Assembly (NCBI GenBank): GCA_015660885.1
Contig: JACTUB010000001.1
Span: 248,001 to 312,000, forward strand
Source: Methanoregulaceae archaeon
GTDB lineage: Archaea; Halobacteriota; Methanomicrobia; Methanomicrobiales; Methanospirillaceae
Reading direction: 5' to 3'
Length of the DNA: 64,000 nt
In this document: in pieces, positions 61,022 through 64,000 of the stretch
Numbering within the stretch: position 1 is the first letter of the stretch
Layout: each line of letters starts with the position of its first letter
Made by a program: the position numbers and the translations under genes
The notes under the pieces: generated by a model
Database searches by the model: none
Told to the model about the DNA's origin: nothing
Seen by the model: the letters and a program-made list of their open reading frames with translations, nothing else

Positions 61022-61889
61022 AGATGCCCCCCCAGGGTTCTTCTTTTTTTGAAATCGCCGTCTTTATATTAAAATCTTCGGCCCGCACCCCTCGTTTGAG
61101 TTCATCCCATTGGAGTGGCATCGATACCGTGGCGGCCGGAGTTCCACGGAGGCTGTACGGAGCCACCATTGTTTTGCCCTGTGCATTCTGGAGGTAATCT
61201 ACAAATATGGTCCCCGGATCCCGCGACCGGGGAAACTCAGAGACCACATGGGAAGTATCTTTTGCGATATTTTTCCCGATGCGGTGAGCAAAGTCTCTGA
61301 CTTCTCCGAAGCGGTAACCGGCACGAAGAGGAACAACGATATGGAGTCCTTTTTTCCCGGAAGTCTTAACATACGCCAGTATTCCTGTATCTTCAAGATG
61401 TTCACGGACTACAAATGAGACATCGATAACATCATCAAATGAGAGAGGGGGTTCCGGGTCGATGTCGAAAAGAAGGAGATCCGGGGATTCATAGGCCCCG
61501 GTTTTCGAAAGGGTGATATGGATTTCAAGTGAAGCCAGGTTTGCAAGCCAGATGAGCGTATCGAGATTGTTACATACGACAAAATTCACTTCGCGATCGG
61601 CAGTTCCTGAATAATGGCTGAATATTTTGACAAATTCGGGGGTTCCCTGCGGTGCGTCTTTCTCATAAAAATCCTCTTCCCCCATGCCATCAGGGAAACG
61701 GTGCATGGTAACCGGCCTGTCTGACAAAAAGGGAAGCAGTCGTGGTGCCACGCGGATGTAATACGTGATGACTTCTTTTTTAGTAACATGTAATGGCGGG
61801 TACATTATTTTGTCAAGATTGGTAAAACGGACGCGGGTAAGATCACTGATTAACGTTTCTTTCGACCCGGTTCCCTCATCTCCTGCCAT
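60993..61889 (-). CDS. LigD-type primase-polymerase (PolDom)
   Basis: VRFTNLDKIMYPPLHVTKKEVITYYIRVAPRLLPFLSDRPVTMHRFPDGMGEEDFYEKDAPQ...LLLFDIDPEPPLSFDDVIDVSFVVREHLEDTGILAYVKTSGKKGLHIVVPL. Confidence 0.95.
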   Translation of the reverse strand: MAGDEGTGSKETLISDLTRVRFTNLDKIMYPPLHVTKKEVITYYIRVAPRLLPFLSDRPVTMHRFPDGMGEEDFYEKDAPQGTPEFVKIFSHYSGTADREVNFVVCNNLDTLIWLANLASLEIHITLSKTGAYESPDLLLFDIDPEPPLSFDDVIDVSFVVREHLEDTGILAYVKTSGKKGLHIVVPLRAGYRFGEVRDFAHRIGKNIAKDTSHVVSEFPRSRDPGTIFVDYLQNAQGKTMVAPYSLRGTPAATVSMPLQWDELKRGVRAEDFNIKTAISKKEEPWGGIFDNKQKIGK

Positions 61890-62159
61890 CGGCAGGAAAT
61901 TGTCGTTCTCTGCTGAAAATAGTATCTTTCCCTCACAGGGACATTTTATGCGAGGGCACATAAAGAGGGAGACGGGTCTGTTCTGCGAGAAATCTCCGGG
62001 AACTGTGCATCCCTTCTATACCTCTCATGAATCCAGTGTTCCGATCATCACGACCGGGGATCGGCCAGATAAAAGCGAAGTGTTCCTGAACTGGTTTTTG
62101 GGTGCCCTCGTTAAATGCACGTGGACTATATCACCGTATTTGACACAGATTCGCCGGGA

Positions 62160-63080
62160 TTATTCATCCTCTTTTTCCCTGGTTTCGCGCGAAAAGAGGG
62201 CCCGGAAATAATCAAGCGGGCCTTTCGCACGTGCGGGTGATGCATACGATACCCTTTCAGTGCGTTTTTTGCCACCCTTAAAATCTTTGATGAGAAATTC
62301 TGCTTCGGCAAGACCTTCTTCTACCTGCATTCTTTCAGTGACGTCAACCATTGAACCGACAACAGAAATCGTCTTGCCGTTCTTCACCACCGGAATCTCG
62401 TTCACTTCAACCCTGATGATATCTCCATTACCTGTCGCCATCTCAAGCCGGTACGGGGGTTCGCGTCTTCCGGTAGTGATTGCCCGGATCGTCCTCTCAA
62501 GACCTGCGGCGTTGATCGGGTTATCGGTAAGATAATCGGTCCACACACGTTTTCCCGGGCGCGGGGAACATCCCAGGAGCGAGCGGATACGCGGGCTGAC
62601 ATACATTAAGACATGATCAGGTGAATGCGAATAATACATCTGTTCCCCGCTCTCGACTACAAGCATCAGTTCCTCGTCTTTCTTTTTGATTCCCTTCAGT
62701 TCATGTCTTATCTGGGTGATATCGCGGCCAGTCGCTACGATTGACAGGACAGATTTTTCATTCTCAACATCAACAATGGATTTTGCAGACCAGCTGATGC
62801 AGCGCATGCCTTTCGGTGTCTGTATCCACTGCTCAACAGTACAGGAAAACGGAGGACGGAAAAGCTTGACCATCTGCGTTGCGATCACATCGGAGTACCG
62901 TTCACCGGTTACCGGCATAAAGACACTGCCGATCAGCTCCTCCTTTGACTTCCCGACAATATCACAATAAGCAGAGTTAACAAAAAGAAGCCGTCCTTCC
63001 CGACTGAACCTGACGATAAGATCCTGCTGATGTTCGACAAGATCCCGGTAAAAATTCTCCGTCTCTGCCGTGATTACCAC
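62160..63080 (-). CDS. PAS-domain protein (two PAS/PAC domains, no kinase domain)
   Basis: LVEHQQDLIVRFSREGRLLFVNSAYCDIVGKSKEELIGSVFMPV...SPRIRSLLGCSPRPGKRVWTDYL...NEIPVVKNGKTISVVGSMVDVTERMQVE. Confidence 0.9.
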   Translation of the reverse strand: MVITAETENFYRDLVEHQQDLIVRFSREGRLLFVNSAYCDIVGKSKEELIGSVFMPVTGERYSDVIATQMVKLFRPPFSCTVEQWIQTPKGMRCISWSAKSIVDVENEKSVLSIVATGRDITQIRHELKGIKKKDEELMLVVESGEQMYYSHSPDHVLMYVSPRIRSLLGCSPRPGKRVWTDYLTDNPINAAGLERTIRAITTGRREPPYRLEMATGNGDIIRVEVNEIPVVKNGKTISVVGSMVDVTERMQVEEGLAEAEFLIKDFKGGKKRTERVSYASPARAKGPLDYFRALFSRETREKEDE

Positions 63081-63207
63081 CCCTTTGTGGGCTGTTGAAA
63101 AAGGCGTCCCCGGGTAAAAAAGGAGACTCCAGATTTACGTAAAGATCATCTGTTGCAGGACTATTAATGTTGTACGATGTGTTCAGATTCGGGGTCTGAA
63201 AAAACGG

Positions 63208-63624
63208 TTATACCATCGCAGATATGCGTTTCTGATCAAGGGTGACTCTTCGCATCTTCTGCGACTGCGGAACCTGTTCCGGTATTTTCATGATGAAAGC
63301 GTACCGTTCTTTTCCATATATCACATTGCGGAGGGCACTCAGGGATACCGTGAAACTTCCCTCATTGAAAATATCAATATTCAGGGCTTTGCCGGATACC
63401 GATACCTGAGCAAGTCCGCTGGTTGCCCCAAGATAATAATTCCAGTTATGGGTAAGTTCCTCGACTTGCACAAATACATGTCCGGAGATCGCCTTTGCCA
63501 GATCAGAGCGCCGGATCGCAAACCGGATGGAAAGAATATGCAGTTCGATAACTTCATGCACATTCCCCTCGCCGTCGAATGCCTTGTATCCTGTCCGCTG
63601 CAGATATCCTGCCTTTTCCATCAT
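63208..63624 (-). CDS. Hypothetical protein
   Basis: 138 aa ORF with plausible composition (FNEGSFTVSLSALRNVIYGKERYAFIMKIPEQ). Confidence 0.6.
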   Translation of the reverse strand: MMEKAGYLQRTGYKAFDGEGNVHEVIELHILSIRFAIRRSDLAKAISGHVFVQVEELTHNWNYYLGATSGLAQVSVSGKALNIDIFNEGSFTVSLSALRNVIYGKERYAFIMKIPEQVPQSQKMRRVTLDQKRISAMV

Positions 63625-63762
63625 ACACGACTACCTTCTGTCGTATTATGGCGTTATACGGGAGGGTATATAACCTGGCGTTCTGCGCGGGGTGAAAGTA
63701 ATCAACTGGCGTTAACGATCAGATAGGTGTATACGAAAATCGCCGGATAACCATAGTGGCAA

Positions 63763-64000
63763 TTATTTCCTCCGGTCCATACATGCATTCAAAACATCCT
63801 CAACAAAAGAGAGGGTACCGCTGATACCGGCAAGCGGATGAGGAGCCAGCTTTACCGTTCCCCTGAGAGGAGGTGTAAGTCCGATAAAACCCCGTTTCGG
63901 ATCCACGGATCGTTCAAACGAGGATCCTATGACGAGATCGGGATTGTAGTGCCGGATAAGTTCCTTTACCTGGGAAAGCCCCTGTACATGCACAGCGGAA
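63763..64000 (-). CDS. C-terminal part of a nitrogenase component 1-like (NifD/NifE/CfbD superfamily) protein, truncated by window end
   Basis: VQGLSQVKELIRHYNPDLVIGSSFERSVDPKRGFIGLTPPLRGTVKLAPHPLAGISGTLSFVEDVLNACMDRRK; open reading frame continues past window end. Confidence 0.6.
   Translation of the reverse strand, partial: SAVHVQGLSQVKELIRHYNPDLVIGSSFERSVDPKRGFIGLTPPLRGTVKLAPHPLAGISGTLSFVEDVLNACMDRRK

Noticed and set aside
1-64000. CRISPR array search because of the Cas4-like gene
   Set aside because: No regularly spaced 25-40 bp repeats seen by eye anywhere in the window.

Overview
The window is a gene-dense archaeal chromosome segment. Gene content (methanogen-type DUF proteins, NadA, DphB, DUF357, archaeal tRNA features) suggests a Methanomicrobiales-type methanogen such as Methanoregula or a relative; this is inference only. 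I support about 60 protein-coding genes, 2 tRNAs and several decayed genes. The most notable content: (i) a complete mercury-methylation cassette (AbrB-like regulator, hgcA, hgcB) with a tandem-repeat promoter, a decayed ArsR gene upstream, and a monofunctional CO dehydrogenase (cooS) plus its Ni-insertase (cooC) downstream; (ii) an operon-like NHEJ set (LigD-type polymerase, Ku, ligase fused to a C-terminal 3'-phosphoesterase) with chaB nearby; (iii) a Kdp K+-ATPase with KdpC fused in front of KdpA and a KdpD that stops before its kinase domain; (iv) a dense sulfur-transfer neighbourhood (MoaE, MoaD, MoeB/ThiF, IscU, NifS, a Cys-rich HTH regulator with palindromic operators, LarE, FdhD, NcsA/TtcA-like, SAMP-like protein); (v) two cis-prenyltransferase homologues with complementary motif losses, suggesting a heteromeric enzyme; (vi) a PAPS-reductase-like/SufS fusion; (vii) a Cas4-like protein without a recognisable E-x-K motif and with no CRISPR array in the window; (viii) gene remnants (PEBP, TrmO, FeoB, ArsR, others). 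All family calls come from reading the translated sequence; no searches were run.
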